NCBI RefSeq assembly: GCF_000159435.1
Contig: NZ_GG693414.1
Location: 208,125-246,894 of the forward strand
Source of the DNA: Limosilactobacillus vaginalis DSM 5837 = ATCC 49540
GTDB lineage: Bacteria > Bacillota > Bacilli > Lactobacillales > Lactobacillaceae
Direction of reading: 5' to 3'
DNA length: 38,770 nucleotides
The notes under the pieces were generated by a model. It was given only the letters and a program-made list of their open reading frames with translations. It was not told the origin of the DNA and did no database searches. Shown in pieces: positions 1 through 9,803 of the stretch (its first letter is position 1; every line of letters begins with the position of its first letter). Both the position numbers and the translations under genes were made by a program.

Positions 1-6
1 GGCTTG

Positions 7-40
7 GAGCCCTTGTGTATCAAGGGTTCTTTTTTTGTTT
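7..40 (+). terminator. Intrinsic terminator of a gene upstream of the window
   Basis: A 9-bp stem (GAGCCCTTG / CAAGGGTTC, one G-U pair) with loop TGTAT is followed by a run of seven T. It ends a transcript entering from the left; no coding sequence of that gene lies in the window. Confidence 0.8.
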
Positions 41-158
41 TAAAAAAAACTGAATAGAAGCCTATTCATATCCTAAAGCTCTCCTTTTCTTGCCCGGATT
101 ATTAAATAAGACTAAAATAAAATTATACTATTTGGCTTTTATTATCTGGGGTATGATT

Positions 159-1181
159 ATGAAAAGATTGAATTTATTTATATTTTTAATGTTTTGTTCC
201 TTTGGGTTATTCTTGGTATCAACTCAGCAACAAGCTAATGCGGCTGCGGTAGATAAGCAGACGCAAACACAACTTCATGATTATTTAAAATCGCACCATA
301 TTAATGGTGTAATATTGGTTAATGGTAAGGGAAGCCAAGCGGTTACCATTGCAAACAATGAAACTACTAATAAGAAGCAGATTGTTAAGGCCAACCGACT
401 ATTTCCAACTGCTTCACTTCAGAAAATTGTGACCGGGACGGCAATTTATCAACTAACACAGAAAAAGCAATTGGGATGGGACACGTCCCTAAACACTTAT
501 TTTCCGCAGATTGATGGAAGCGAAGATATCACGATTCGTGAATTAATGAACCATACCAGTGGCCTCGTTAACAATGATCGCCCGGCAGTTCCTTTAAAAG
601 GGCAAAAACAGCAAATTACTTATATGCTTGGACACATGAGAAACGATCACGTTCATACCTGGGATTACCAGGACGTTGATTATGAACTATTAGCTGCGAT
701 TATCAGTAAGCAATCTCATTCTAGTTATAATGCTTATATTCATAGAAACTTTGCTAAGCCGCTTCACCTACACCAAATTAAGGATTTCTCTGAAGTTGCC
801 AAAAAGGAAGTTCCGCAACCAATGGATCCCGCTATTGATTGGCATCAGGTAACTGTTACGACCTCTTCAGATTTTGGGGCAGGGAACCTTTTTATCTCAC
901 CAAATAATTACTGGAAATTTATTTACAATTATGTTTTAAAGGATCCAAAGATGATCACCGAATTCTATCAAGAATCGCAAAAACAGGAAGTTGCTTATTT
1001 TGGCGGGGTATATTTTGATGGTGACATTATCCGTGCTAACGGTAGTATTCCAGGTTACAATGCTTGCGTTATCGCTAATTACAAGACCAAGAAAATGATA
1101 ATGTTTTTCTCTAACAACATCGATTATCTGACCTTAAAGACTGTATCAGATGACTTAATGCATAACTATATGGGAGCATAA
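159..1181 (+). CDS. Secreted serine hydrolase, beta-lactamase/PBP-like family
   Basis: About 340 residues. An N-terminal signal peptide (MKRLNLFIFLMF..., AxA-type end near ANAAA) predicts export. The class C beta-lactamase fold is shown by the SxxK motif in TASLQK, then HTSGL, a YQD motif in the position of the usual YxN, and an NGSIPGY segment in the place of the KTG/HxG strand. Such proteins act on cell-wall peptides or esters outside the cell; the substrate cannot be told and antibiotic resistance should not be assumed. The frame is open back to TTG 90, but ATG 153 and 159 follow a GGGG ribosome site and begin the signal peptide directly, so 159 is preferred. Confidence 0.85.
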   Translation: MKRLNLFIFLMFCSFGLFLVSTQQQANAAAVDKQTQTQLHDYLKSHHINGVILVNGKGSQAVTIANNETTNKKQIVKANRLFPTASLQKIVTGTAIYQLTQKKQLGWDTSLNTYFPQIDGSEDITIRELMNHTSGLVNNDRPAVPLKGQKQQITYMLGHMRNDHVHTWDYQDVDYELLAAIISKQSHSSYNAYIHRNFAKPLHLHQIKDFSEVAKKEVPQPMDPAIDWHQVTVTTSSDFGAGNLFISPNNYWKFIYNYVLKDPKMITEFYQESQKQEVAYFGGVYFDGDIIRANGSIPGYNACVIANYKTKKMIMFFSNNIDYLTLKTVSDDLMHNYMGA

Positions 1182-1243
1182 TATTTTAGTAAGAAATAAT
1201 GTAAAATAGACAAGAAGAATATGATCGACTGAGGAGGAATATC

Positions 1244-1567
1244 GTGGTGGAGTATGAAGAACTAATTAATAGGATCCATGATTGGGCGCACCAACGAAAG
1301 ATTGATCAGGCGGATCCACGGGTTGAATTTATGAAGATGGCTGAGGAACTTGGGGAATTATCTGCTGCCTATAATAAACAAAATCACGAGCGCTTGGTTG
1401 ATAGTATTGGTGATCTTCAAATTGCTTTATTAATTTTTAGCCAGCTAGTTGGCGTTGACCATAAGAAAGCATTAACAGCTGCTTATCGGGAAATTGCGGA
1501 TCGTCAGGGTGAAACTACTTCTGCCGGTGTTTTCATTAAGCAAAGCGATCTTGAAAAGAAAAATTAG
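1244..1567 (+). CDS. MazG-like nucleotide pyrophosphohydrolase
   Basis: A 107-residue all-alpha protein. The metal-binding helix motif is EELGELSAAY around residues 34-43, followed by DSIGDLQIAL, which supplies the second acidic pair of the MazG/dUTPase-like fold. Such proteins hydrolyse non-canonical or excess NTPs to NMP plus pyrophosphate in the cytoplasm. It starts with GTG at 1244 (GTG 1247 is also possible) behind a strong GAGGAGG site at 1231. It lies 13 bp upstream of exonuclease III, so the two are probably co-transcribed, which fits shared nucleotide or DNA housekeeping. Confidence 0.85.
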   Translation: MVEYEELINRIHDWAHQRKIDQADPRVEFMKMAEELGELSAAYNKQNHERLVDSIGDLQIALLIFSQLVGVDHKKALTAAYREIADRQGETTSAGVFIKQSDLEKKN

Positions 1568-1580
1568 GAGGAAGTTATTT

Positions 1581-2408
1581 ATGAAGTTAATTTCATGGAA
1601 TATTGATTCAATTAACGCGGCTTTAACCGGGACATCAACAAGGGCTGAAGAAACGAGAAGCGTTCTCCATAAGATCGCAGGTAAGCATCCGGATGTAATT
1701 GCAATTCAAGAAACTAAATTATCTAAAAATGGGCCAACAAAAAAGCATCTTGCGGTTTTGCAGGAATTGTTTCCTGACTACCAGGTTGCCTGGCGAAGTT
1801 CGGTAGAGCCTGCACGAAAGGGGTATGCTGGAACAATGTACCTCTACCTAAAGGAATATGAACCAACAGTTACTTATCCCCAAATTGGTGCGCCAGAAAC
1901 CATGGATGATGAGGGACGAATCATTACCCTTGAGTTCCCCGACTTTTTCGTTACCGAAGTTTATACACCCAATTCCGGGAGCGGGTTGAAGCGGTTAGCT
2001 GATCGCCAAGTTTGGGACGATTGCTATCGTGAATATTTACAGAAGCTCGATCAGCAAAAGCCAGTGATCGCGAGTGGTGATTTTAATGTAGCTCACGAGT
2101 CAATTGATCTAGCTCATCCAGAAAATAACCACCATTCTGCCGGCTTTACAGATGAGGAGCGGGAACACTTTACTAAATTGCTTGCGGCTGGATTTACCGA
2201 TAGTTTCCGTCACCTTAATCCAGAAAAAACAGGTGCCTATTCTTGGTGGGCACAACGGGTAATCACTAGTAAGCAAAACAATTCCGGCTGGAGAATTGAT
2301 TACTGGCTCGTTAGTGATCGGCTTGCCGATAAGATTAAGAATTCAACGATGATTGATTCTGGTGAACGGCGTGACCATACACCGATTGAATTAGATATTG
2401 ATCTCTAA
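1581..2408 (+). CDS. exoA: Exodeoxyribonuclease III (AP endonuclease family)
   Basis: 275 residues of the endonuclease/exonuclease/phosphatase fold. Visible motifs in order: SWNIDSINAAL at the N-terminus, the metal-binding glutamate in IQETKLS, the SGDFNVA catalytic loop, SWWAQR, WRIDYWLVS and the C-terminal RRDHTPIELDI with the Asp-His pair. The family cuts DNA at abasic sites and removes 3' blocking groups in base-excision repair. ATG 1581 is chosen because TAGGAGGAAG lies just upstream; the open frame extends farther but lacks a ribosome site. It follows the MazG-like gene closely. Confidence 0.95.
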   Translation: MKLISWNIDSINAALTGTSTRAEETRSVLHKIAGKHPDVIAIQETKLSKNGPTKKHLAVLQELFPDYQVAWRSSVEPARKGYAGTMYLYLKEYEPTVTYPQIGAPETMDDEGRIITLEFPDFFVTEVYTPNSGSGLKRLADRQVWDDCYREYLQKLDQQKPVIASGDFNVAHESIDLAHPENNHHSAGFTDEEREHFTKLLAAGFTDSFRHLNPEKTGAYSWWAQRVITSKQNNSGWRIDYWLVSDRLADKIKNSTMIDSGERRDHTPIELDIDL

Positions 2409-2478
2409 AGTCATGATTAATAAAAAATTAATAACTTGGTCACAATTTAGTAAATATTGCTAGTTAGAATGTTAGTCA

Positions 2479-3198
2479 TTGAGAAAGAAGGTGGCCAAGA
2501 TCAGGATCTTTCGTCTTTTTAAACGATTGGTCGTTTTGACGCTAATTATCGGTGGCGGCTGGCTTTACTTTAACAATTCACGAATCCAAGCGGCATCAAC
2601 CGCAATGATTTGGAACTTTCGGCAACGAATTGTCAATCTGATTGGTCATGGGGATGATTCGACTACCCAGAACCTTAACCTGAGTGATTCGGATTCTCAA
2701 AAGAACCAGCAAACGGGTCAGCAACAAACAGATTCAACAACGATTCCCACTAATGGACGCTGGGCAAGCAATAACGCAACAATTTATGTTAATACTGGCA
2801 ATCAAACCCTTGATTCAGCAGCCCAATCGGCAATCCAACAGTGGAATCAAACTGGAGCATTTACATTTCGTCAAGTTAATAACCGTCAACAAGCAGAAAT
2901 TGTTGTGAGTGCAATGAATAACGATAGTACTAATGCAGCTGGTCTGACTAAAACTTCATCGAATTCAATTAATAACCACTTTGTTCACGCCAATGTTTAT
3001 TTAAACCAACGATACCTTCTTGATCCTGACTACGGTTATGATCAACAACGAATAGTCAATACAGCAGAGCATGAACTCGGTCACGCAATCGGCCTCGATC
3101 ACACAAATCATGTTTCCGTAATGCAGCCTGCTGGTTCTTTCTATACTATTCAGCCAGCCGATGTTCAAGCGGTTAAGAAATTGTATGCAACAAAATAA
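2479..3198 (+). CDS. Membrane-anchored matrixin-type zinc metalloprotease
   Basis: About 239 residues: a basic N-terminus, one transmembrane segment (residues ~13-31), a Ser/Gln-rich linker and a C-terminal M10/matrixin-like domain. The zinc site is seen as HELGHAIGLDH (HExxHxxGxxH) followed by a Met-turn VMQP. This predicts an exported protease tethered to the membrane; its substrate is unknown. The start is uncertain: TTG 2479 lacks a clear ribosome site and GTG 2491 has AAGAAG directly abutting it. Lactobacilli commonly carry such small proteases of unassigned function. Confidence 0.85.
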   Translation: MRKKVAKIRIFRLFKRLVVLTLIIGGGWLYFNNSRIQAASTAMIWNFRQRIVNLIGHGDDSTTQNLNLSDSDSQKNQQTGQQQTDSTTIPTNGRWASNNATIYVNTGNQTLDSAAQSAIQQWNQTGAFTFRQVNNRQQAEIVVSAMNNDSTNAAGLTKTSSNSINNHFVHANVYLNQRYLLDPDYGYDQQRIVNTAEHELGHAIGLDHTNHVSVMQPAGSFYTIQPADVQAVKKLYATK

Positions 3199-3221
3199 AA
3201 ACAACACAGTACATAAATAAT

Positions 3222-3265
3222 GGGTTCCAGTGCTCGGCAAGACCGAACTCTGGAACCCTTATTTG
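3222..3265. terminator. Bidirectional intrinsic terminator
   Basis: GGGTTCCAG and CTGGAACCC form the outer stem, with TCGG/CCGA inside it, between the protease gene (+) and the metal ATPase (-). It can end transcripts from both sides. Confidence 0.75.
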
Positions 3266-3281
3266 TACTTTCAAAAGCATT

Positions 3282-5104
3282 CTAATCCAATTTGACTTTC
3301 CGTGCCTTCAATGCCCACAAGATTGAAACTGTATCAATTACTTCTTGGAACATTGCCCCTACAAAGGCAGGAAGAATCCCGGTGCAGGCAACTAACATTA
3401 AAATTATGCAGATTGCAATTCCGATTAAGACTGCTTGTTTGGCGATCTTGATTGTGTCTTTAGCAATTTCAACAATTTTGGCAATCCGTGAAAGGTCATC
3501 GCGAATAATCACCACTGAGGCAGACTCACTAGCAGCCGTAGCACCATGAGCACCCATGGCAATTCCAACGTCGGCAGTCACGAACGATGGGGCATCATTA
3601 ACCCCATCCCCAACCATAAAGACCGGATGCTGATCTAACGGAATTGCTTTCAGCGCCGCAATCTTTCCTTGTGGCAGTAGGTTTGTTTTAACGTCTGTAA
3701 TGCCAACTTGTTTAGCGACTTCCTTTGCAAAAGCAGCCTGATCACCAGTTAGCATCATCAGGTTAGTAACTCCCATTTTGCGGAGTGCATTCATTGTCTG
3801 CCGTGCTTCTGGACGGATATGATCAACGAATGTTACTGCTCCAGCATATTGACCATTAATTTCAATGTAAACCGCGGTCGAAGAGAGAATGGCTTGTTTC
3901 CCGTCAGGATCGACGAATGATAATTTACCAATCTTCATTTGATAGCCGTCAACTGTAGCCGTGATTCCCTTACCGGTAACTTCTTGGAGATCTTGAACCG
4001 GACTAAGGGAAACTGCCTGTTTTTTGGCATAGTCAACTAGTGACCGGGCAAGAATATGGGAGGACTCGCTTTCAGCACTCGCTACCAGTTGTAAGAGCTG
4101 GTCATGAGAAAAGTTGCTATCGGAAGCAGGGATGATCTCCCCAACGGCTAGTTGCCCATTGGTAATTGTCCCGGTTTTATCAAAAGCCCCGGTTTTGGCA
4201 TTAGCGAGCTTTTCTAAGACGGTCCCGGTTTTAACCACAATCCCGTTTCGGGAGGCCCTGCTCATCCCCGAAACCATGGCAATTGGTGCAGCTAAAATTA
4301 ATGGGCACGGCGAAGCAACTACAAGAACCTCTGCGATCCGCACTGGGTTTCCAGACCACCACCAAGCGGCCAGGGCGATCACGATTGCAACAATAGTAAA
4401 TGGCACTGCGTAACGATCTGCCAACCTGACAAAGCGGGCGGGAGATTCTTCTGCAGTCTTAACTAACTTAACCAGCTGTTGATACTGACTATCCTTAGCA
4501 AGTTTAGTTACCTTGATTGTGATTGAGTTAGCACCGTTAATTGCTCCTGACATCACTTCATCACCAGGAATTTTACTTACTGGTCGTGACTCACCTGTAA
4601 GGGATGATTCATCTAACTCACTTTGACCAGTGATTACTTTTCCGCGTCTAGCGGAACAATTTCTCCCGGCTTAACGATTACCTCAGCGCCAACCTGAACA
4701 TCCTTTACCGCAAGATCATTGGTTGTCCCATCAGTCACGACATGAGCAATTTGAGGAGTATTATCCAGCAACGATTTCAGTTCAGTGTTAGCTTTCCTGG
4801 CCGCATAGTCTTCAAGGGCATCTCCACCCGTTAGCATTACCAGGATTACCATGGCGGCCCAATATTCACCCACGGCTAGGGTGGCAACCACAGCTAAAAT
4901 TGCGAGGAGGTCAACACCGTAATCACCGGTACGAATTGACTTGACCATCCCGATAAACATTGAAAGAGCAACGATTGCCCCAACCACCGTTACTAATATT
5001 TGTGCAAAAAGCGGGTAACCACACGCATACTGTAAAATAACAGCAACAGCAGCAATGATGATGATTAACCAGAGCTTTTGCTTATTTGATAATTTTTTCA
5101 CCAT
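3282..5104 (-). pseudogene. Heavy-metal P1B-type ATPase interrupted by one frameshift
   Basis: The two halves together make a near-complete metal-exporting ATPase. The N-terminal half (5104 down to 4634) has four hydrophobic segments and the start of the actuator domain (KPGEIVPLDAEK), then a TAA stop. Reading on in the -1 frame restores VITGQSELDESS and the TGES motif (about 4587-4598), joining the second half, with SPCPLILA in the membrane, DKTGT phosphorylation site, MLTGD and GDGVNDAP. No N-terminal heavy-metal domain is present. The SPC motif and QEVID tail leave the substrate (Zn, Co or Cd among candidates) open. ATG 5104 follows GGGAGG. A one-base deletion or sequencing error is likeliest; see findings for recoding. 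Confidence 0.85.
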
Positions 5105-5200
5105 TATTCCTCCCATAATCTTCTTATTCTTATTATACGTTAAGTTAGGGAGACTGTTCTTTTAATTATTCCTTCCTGCGTAATTAATTTAAAAATTCAT

Positions 5201-5229
5201 TTGACATTTGCTATCAATCAGAGTACATT
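5201..5229 (+). promoter_or_regulatory. Promoter of the pyr operon
   Basis: TTGACA (5201-5206), a 17-bp spacer and TACATT (5224-5229). It lies directly upstream of the PyrR-type leader, giving a leader of about 160 nt before pyrB. Confidence 0.75.
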
Positions 5230-5245
5230 ATTAGCAACAATCAAT

Positions 5246-5357
5246 GTCCTTTAATTTAGTCCCGTGAGGCTAGAAAGACGACTTTTTCAAAGTAATATTA
5301 ACTAACTTTAAAAAATTTCGTTAACACCAGGCCTCCATTACGCCTGGTGTTTTTCTT
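5246..5357 (+). promoter_or_regulatory. PyrR-dependent transcription attenuator
   Basis: Positions 5258-5271 (AGTCCCGTGAGGCT) match the known PyrR-binding loop consensus ARUCCNGNGAGGYU at every position. They sit in an imperfect hairpin closed by CTTT/AAAG and GTC/GAC. An intrinsic terminator follows: ACACCAGGC (5324-5332) / GCCTGGTGT (5342-5350) and a T run. GAGGC at 5266-5270 is complementary to GCCTC at 5331-5335, which suggests an antiterminator. In the established mechanism, PyrR bound to UMP stabilises the upstream hairpin, so the terminator forms when pyrimidines are plentiful. The alternative pairing is inferred. Confidence 0.9.
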
Positions 5358-5394
5358 TAGGACAAATTTTTAGATAAAGGAAGTTAATTCAATT

Positions 5395-6351
5395 ATGACT
5401 GAATTACCATTAGTTAAGCTCCCCCACTTTGTAACTGTTGAAGATTTATCTTCTGAACAAGTGTTGTCATTGATTCACCGTGCTGAATTTTACAAAGATG
5501 GTGGTGAAACGCCAAAGCTAACTAAACCAGTTTACGTTACCAACGCCTTCTTTGAAAACTCAACTCGGACCCACACAAGTTTTGAAGTTGCAGAAAAGCG
5601 CCTTGGTTTAACTGATATTTTCTTTGACCCTCAACACAGTTCAGTCAAAAAGGGCGAAACCATGTATGACACCATGTTAGTAATGGATGCCCTCGGTGTT
5701 GACCTAGCAGTCATTCGTCACTCAACCAATGCTTATTATGAACCATTGATTCACCCCAAAGCAGGTTCTCATTTGAACATGGGAATTGTTAACGCTGGTG
5801 ATGGTTCAGGTCAGCACCCTTCACAAAGTATGCTTGATATGATGACCATTCATGAACATTTTGGTCATTTTGATGGCTTAAAGGTTGGCATTATCGGTGA
5901 CATTACTAATTCACGGGTTGCAGGAAGTAACATGGAAATCTTGAACCGCCTTGGTGCGTCTGTTTACTTCTCTGGTCCAGACTACTGGTACGACCATGCA
6001 TATGATAAGTACGGTAAGTTTATGCCACTTGATGACTTGGTTGGTGAAATGGACGTCCTGATGCTTCTCCGGGTTCAACACGAACGTCATGCCGGGGATG
6101 CTAACGAAGCAAAATTCTCTGCTAAATCCTACCATGAAAAGTACGGAATTAATGAAGCCCGTTACAACCGGATGAAAAAGAATGCAATCATCATGCACCC
6201 AGGTCCGATCAACCACGATGTTGAATTAGCGGGTAGTTTGGTTGAAGCACCTAACTGCAAGTTCTATGAACAAATGCAAAATGGTGTCTTCATGCGAATG
6301 GCAATGTTAGAAGCAGTTCTTCGCGGTCGCAAGTTAGGTGGCTTAGACTAA
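5395..6351 (+). CDS. pyrB: Aspartate carbamoyltransferase catalytic subunit
   Basis: 318 residues, normal family length. It condenses carbamoyl phosphate with aspartate to N-carbamoyl-aspartate, the first committed step of UMP synthesis. The carbamoyl-phosphate loop is [10 protein letters not shown]; other markers are the [10 protein letters not shown] segment, LLRVQHER, and the C-terminal HPGPIN. ATG 5395 follows AAAGGAAG. Its stop overlaps the pyrC start (TAATG at 6349-6353), so translation is probably coupled. It is the first gene after the PyrR attenuator. No regulatory subunit gene is present, as usual in Bacillota. Confidence 0.97.
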   Translation: MTELPLVKLPHFVTVEDLSSEQVLSLIHRAEFYKDGGETPKLTKPVYVTNAFFENSTRTHTSFEVAEKRLGLTDIFFDPQHSSVKKGETMYDTMLVMDALGVDLAVIRHSTNAYYEPLIHPKAGSHLNMGIVNAGDGSGQHPSQSMLDMMTIHEHFGHFDGLKVGIIGDITNSRVAGSNMEILNRLGASVYFSGPDYWYDHAYDKYGKFMPLDDLVGEMDVLMLLRVQHERHAGDANEAKFSAKSYHEKYGINEARYNRMKKNAIIMHPGPINHDVELAGSLVEAPNCKFYEQMQNGVFMRMAMLEAVLRGRKLGGLD

Positions 6352-7646
6352 TGAGAATGCTAATTAAGGGTGGCCGCTGTTTTGTTGACGGTCGGCTAAT
6401 AGATACGGATGTCCTGATTAAGGATGGTAAGATCCAGGCACTTGGCAAGAATTTAGTTGCTGAAGATAGTGTTGACAAGCTAATTGATGCTAGCGGAAAA
6501 TTAGTTGCTCCTGGCTTAGTTGATGTTCACGTTCACTTCCGGGATCCGGGCCTTACCTATAAGGAAACGGTAGAAACTGGAAGTAAGGCCGCTGCCCATG
6601 GTGGTTTTACTACTGTTGGTGCAATGCCAAATGTTGATCCGGTTCCAGATACCCCTGAAAAGATGCGGCAAATGATTAAGCATAATCAGCAGACTGGGGT
6701 TGTTCACGTGGCTCAATACTCAAGCGTCACGGTTAACCGCCAGGGTGATCAGCCGGTTGATTTTCAAGCGATGAAGGATGCGGGAGCCTTTGCTTTCAGT
6801 AATGACGGTAGCGGAATTCAGACTGCTGGAACCATGTATCGGGCAATGGAAGGTGCCGCTAAGGTTGGCCTGCCATTAGCAGCTCACGTTGAAGATAATT
6901 CACTTCTTTTTGGTGGCGTAATGACTGCCGGAAAGCGGGCTGAGGAATTAGGATTACCTGGGGCACCGAGTGTTTCCGAATCAGCTCAGGTAGCGCGTGA
7001 CCTTGTCCTTGCAAAGGCAACCGGAGTTCATTATCATATTTGCCATGTGTCAACGAAGGAAAGTGTTGAACTTGTTCGTTTGGCAAAGAAAGAGGGGGTT
7101 AACGTTACTTGTGAAGTGACACCCCACCACCTCTTGCTTGCTGACAAAGACATTCCAGCAAATAACTCATACTTTAAGATGAATCCGCCATTACGGCATG
7201 AAGAGGATCGCCAAGCCGTTATTGAAGGATTGCTTGACGGGACAATTGATATGATTGCGACCGACCATGCTCCTCATTCGCGAAAGGAAAAGCCACAAGA
7301 TGACATGCGCGGGGCAGCTAACGGAATTACCGGTAGTGAAACCGCATTTGAGATGCTTTACACTAAGTTTGTTCGTCCGGGAATCTTTAGTTTAGCTCAA
7401 TTATTAAACTGGCTGAGTGCGGTTCCGGCAGAAGAATTCGGCTTAGACCAGGCTGGACACCTTGAACCAGGCAAGCCAGCTGATATTGCAATTTTCGATT
7501 TGAATACAGAGCGGAAAATCACCGAAGATTCTTACCTTTCCAAGGGCGTTAACAGCCCATTCACTGGTCAACGAGTTTATGGAACCACTGATTTAACCCT
7601 AGTTGATGGAAAGGTTGCTTATTCACGAAATGGGGAGGAAGAATAA
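6351..7646 (+). CDS. pyrC: Dihydroorotase, class I type
   Basis: 431 residues of the amidohydrolase fold. It closes carbamoyl-aspartate to dihydroorotate. Zinc ligands are visible in the [10 protein letters not shown] motif (HxH), HVEDN, CHVST and the ATDHAPHS motif with the catalytic aspartate; [11 protein letters not shown] near the end is typical of class I enzymes. The ATG overlaps the pyrB stop, and its own TAA overlaps the pyrD ATG in the same TAATG arrangement (7644-7648). A second in-frame ATG at 6357 is possible. Confidence 0.96.
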   Translation: MRMLIKGGRCFVDGRLIDTDVLIKDGKIQALGKNLVAEDSVDKLIDASGKLVAPGLVDVHVHFRDPGLTYKETVETGSKAAAHGGFTTVGAMPNVDPVPDTPEKMRQMIKHNQQTGVVHVAQYSSVTVNRQGDQPVDFQAMKDAGAFAFSNDGSGIQTAGTMYRAMEGAAKVGLPLAAHVEDNSLLFGGVMTAGKRAEELGLPGAPSVSESAQVARDLVLAKATGVHYHICHVSTKESVELVRLAKKEGVNVTCEVTPHHLLLADKDIPANNSYFKMNPPLRHEEDRQAVIEGLLDGTIDMIATDHAPHSRKEKPQDDMRGAANGITGSETAFEMLYTKFVRPGIFSLAQLLNWLSAVPAEEFGLDQAGHLEPGKPADIAIFDLNTERKITEDSYLSKGVNSPFTGQRVYGTTDLTLVDGKVAYSRNGEEE

Positions 7647-8563
7647 TGACTGATGTTCGTCTTGCCGTAAATTTGCCTGGCCTAAAAATGAAGAACCCCG
7701 TAATGCCAGCGTCCGGAACATTTGGCTTTGGCGATGTTCCTCAAGCACGGAAGTATGATCTTAACCGACTGGGCGCAATCGTAATCAAAACTACGACTCT
7801 CCAAGCGCGGACGGGAAATCCTCAGCCACAAATTGCTGTATTGAACGATGGAGTGTTAAACTCAGTCGGCTTAACTAATCCTGGGGTAAATGTGGTTGCA
7901 GGAGAAAAGATTCCTCATCTTAAGCACCAATATCCTGACCTTCCTTTAGTAGCAAGTATTGGTGGCGCAAGTGTTGAGGATTATGTAATGGTTACTGAAC
8001 GCTTAGCCGCAACTGGATTAGTTGATGCATTAGAGCTGAATATTTCATGTCCCAACGTTAAACATGGCGGGATGGCATTTGGAACTGATCCGCAGGTCGC
8101 TGAAAAGTTAACCAAAGCAGTTAAGGCTGCTAGTGGCGATGTCCCGGTTTATGTTAAACTAACTCCTAACGTTACCGATATTGTGGAAATTGCGCAGGCA
8201 GTTGAAGCAGGGGGCGCTGATGGCTTAAGCATGATTAATACTTTACTGGGGATGAAGATTAATCTAAAAACCCGGAAGCCGGTTCTGGGAAATATCATGG
8301 GTGGTCTTTCAGGAACCGCAATTAAACCACTAGCTATTCGGATGATTTATCAGGTTTCCCACGCAGTAAACATTCCGATCATCGGTGAAGGGGGAATTTC
8401 CTCTGCAGAAGACGTTATTGAATTTTTCTTAGCCGGTGCTTCAGCTGTTCAGGTTGGTTCTGCACACTTCCATGATGCTTTAGCAATGCCACACATTATT
8501 GAGCAATTACCGCAAGCAATGGCCCGGGTTGGAATTGGCTCACTTGCAGAATTAAGAATGTAA
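7646..8563 (+). CDS. pyrD: Dihydroorotate dehydrogenase, class 1B catalytic subunit
   Basis: 305 residues, FMN-binding TIM barrel. It oxidises dihydroorotate to orotate. The active-site cysteine is C135 in LNISCPNV, the class 1 feature; VKHGG after it and [12 protein letters not shown] are typical of class 1B. Class 1B enzymes usually pair with the iron-sulfur/FAD subunit PyrK and use NAD+; no pyrK is in this window. The start overlaps the pyrC stop and has GGGGAGGAAG upstream. The operon ends here, with no pyrR, carAB, pyrE or pyrF in the window. Confidence 0.95.
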   Translation: MTDVRLAVNLPGLKMKNPVMPASGTFGFGDVPQARKYDLNRLGAIVIKTTTLQARTGNPQPQIAVLNDGVLNSVGLTNPGVNVVAGEKIPHLKHQYPDLPLVASIGGASVEDYVMVTERLAATGLVDALELNISCPNVKHGGMAFGTDPQVAEKLTKAVKAASGDVPVYVKLTPNVTDIVEIAQAVEAGGADGLSMINTLLGMKINLKTRKPVLGNIMGGLSGTAIKPLAIRMIYQVSHAVNIPIIGEGGISSAEDVIEFFLAGASAVQVGSAHFHDALAMPHIIEQLPQAMARVGIGSLAELRM

Positions 8564-8590
8564 ATTGTGGCTTTGAACATGTTTATAGAC

Positions 8591-8641
8591 ATAAAATCAC
8601 CTTTAACTGATCCAGAAGTATAGTTAAAGGTGATTTTATTA
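8591..8641. terminator. Bidirectional terminator between pyrD and adh
   Basis: A perfect 18-bp inverted repeat, 8591-8608 against 8622-8639 (core AATCACCTTTAACT), flanked by A- and T-rich tails. It serves the converging pyr operon and alcohol dehydrogenase gene. Confidence 0.85.
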
Positions 8642-8652
8642 TTTATTAATGT

Positions 8653-9678
8653 TTAATTGGCACCATTAGTGAAATCAACAACCATTCGACCAATAATTTT
8701 ACCGTTCTTCATTTCGTCAACAATATCGTTGATTTCGGATAATTTCCGTGTGTGAACAATTGGGTTAATAGCTCCTTCAGCTGTCAATTCAAAGGCTTCA
8801 GCTAAGTCTTGCCGGGTACCAACTAATGAGCTGACAATTTCAATCCCATCAAGAACTGTTTTAGCAATTGGGACGTCAATGTTTCCTTTTGGCAGTGAAA
8901 TTGCAACAACCTTCCCGGCGGCACGAACAGAAGCAAGTGCCTGATCGTAACAAATTGCTGCAGTAGCAGTAACAACTGCTGCTTGTGCGCCGCCAATCTT
9001 ATCTTGAATCTCCTTTGCAGGATCAACCTTGGCAGAGTTAATAACCATATCTGCACCAGCCTCTTTAACGGCTTGGAGCTTTTCATCACTAATATCAACG
9101 GCAATTACGTGAGCCTTAAAAACATTCTTCGCCCATTGAACGCCCAGATTACCTAAGCCCCCAGCACCATAGATTACTAACCATTGACCAGGGCGAATTT
9201 GACTAGTCTTAATTGCTTTGTAGGTGGTTACCCCAGCACAGGTAACGGAAGTAGCTTTAATAGGATCCAAGTTTTCTGGAACTTTAACGGCGTAATTGGC
9301 TTTCACAATACAGTATTCAGCCATTGCTCCATCACCGGTGTAACCAGCATTTTCAACGTGACGGCAAAGTGATTCATTACCGGTAATGCAGTATTCACAG
9401 TGTCCACAACCAGAGAAGAACCAGGCAACTGATACCCGATCGCCAATTTTGAGGCTGATTACATTTGGTCCAACCTTAACAACTCGGCCAATTCCTTCAT
9501 GGCCGGTAATTCTGCCAGGGACCTTACCAAAATCACCAGCAGCAACGTGTAAATCAGTATGGCATAGACCACAATATTCGATTTTTACTAATGCTTCACC
9601 TGGTTTTAAATCACGAAGAGTAACATCTTTAACATCAAAGTATCCATCACAATTTTTACGAACAACGGCAGCTTTCAT
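8653..9678 (-). CDS. Zinc-dependent alcohol dehydrogenase (AdhA/AdhP type)
   Basis: 341 residues, medium-chain dehydrogenase family. It interconverts alcohols and aldehydes with NAD(H), which in heterofermenters helps regenerate NAD+. The catalytic zinc site is seen in YCGLCHTD and GHEGIG; the structural zinc cysteines are spaced as in SGCGHCEYC plus a fourth Cys seven residues later; the nucleotide-binding loop is GAGGLGNLG. It is a single gene convergent to pyrD with its own upstream gap. Substrate preference cannot be read from sequence. Confidence 0.93.
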   Translation of the reverse strand: MKAAVVRKNCDGYFDVKDVTLRDLKPGEALVKIEYCGLCHTDLHVAAGDFGKVPGRITGHEGIGRVVKVGPNVISLKIGDRVSVAWFFSGCGHCEYCITGNESLCRHVENAGYTGDGAMAEYCIVKANYAVKVPENLDPIKATSVTCAGVTTYKAIKTSQIRPGQWLVIYGAGGLGNLGVQWAKNVFKAHVIAVDISDEKLQAVKEAGADMVINSAKVDPAKEIQDKIGGAQAAVVTATAAICYDQALASVRAAGKVVAISLPKGNIDVPIAKTVLDGIEIVSSLVGTRQDLAEAFELTAEGAINPIVHTRKLSEINDIVDEMKNGKIIGRMVVDFTNGAN

Positions 9679-9775
9679 TTTGTTAGCATCCCAACTTAGT
9701 AAAACAGTTAGTTAATAATTATAATCCGAATCACTATGGTCAATGTAACATCGGAGAGCGCTAAATATGGAAAGA

Positions 9776-9803
9776 GGCTAAGAAAAAACATTTTTTCTTA
9801 GCC
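9776..9803 (-). terminator. Intrinsic terminator overlapping the end of the K+ channel gene
   Basis: GGCTAAGAAAAAA and TTTTTTCTTAGCC form a 13-bp hairpin with a 2-nt loop. It includes the stop codon region of the channel gene. Confidence 0.7.

Noticed and set aside
3001-3240. 79-codon minus-strand ORF opposite the matrixin-like protease
   Set aside because: Shadow of a gene with a clear zinc-protease motif, and it crosses the terminator.
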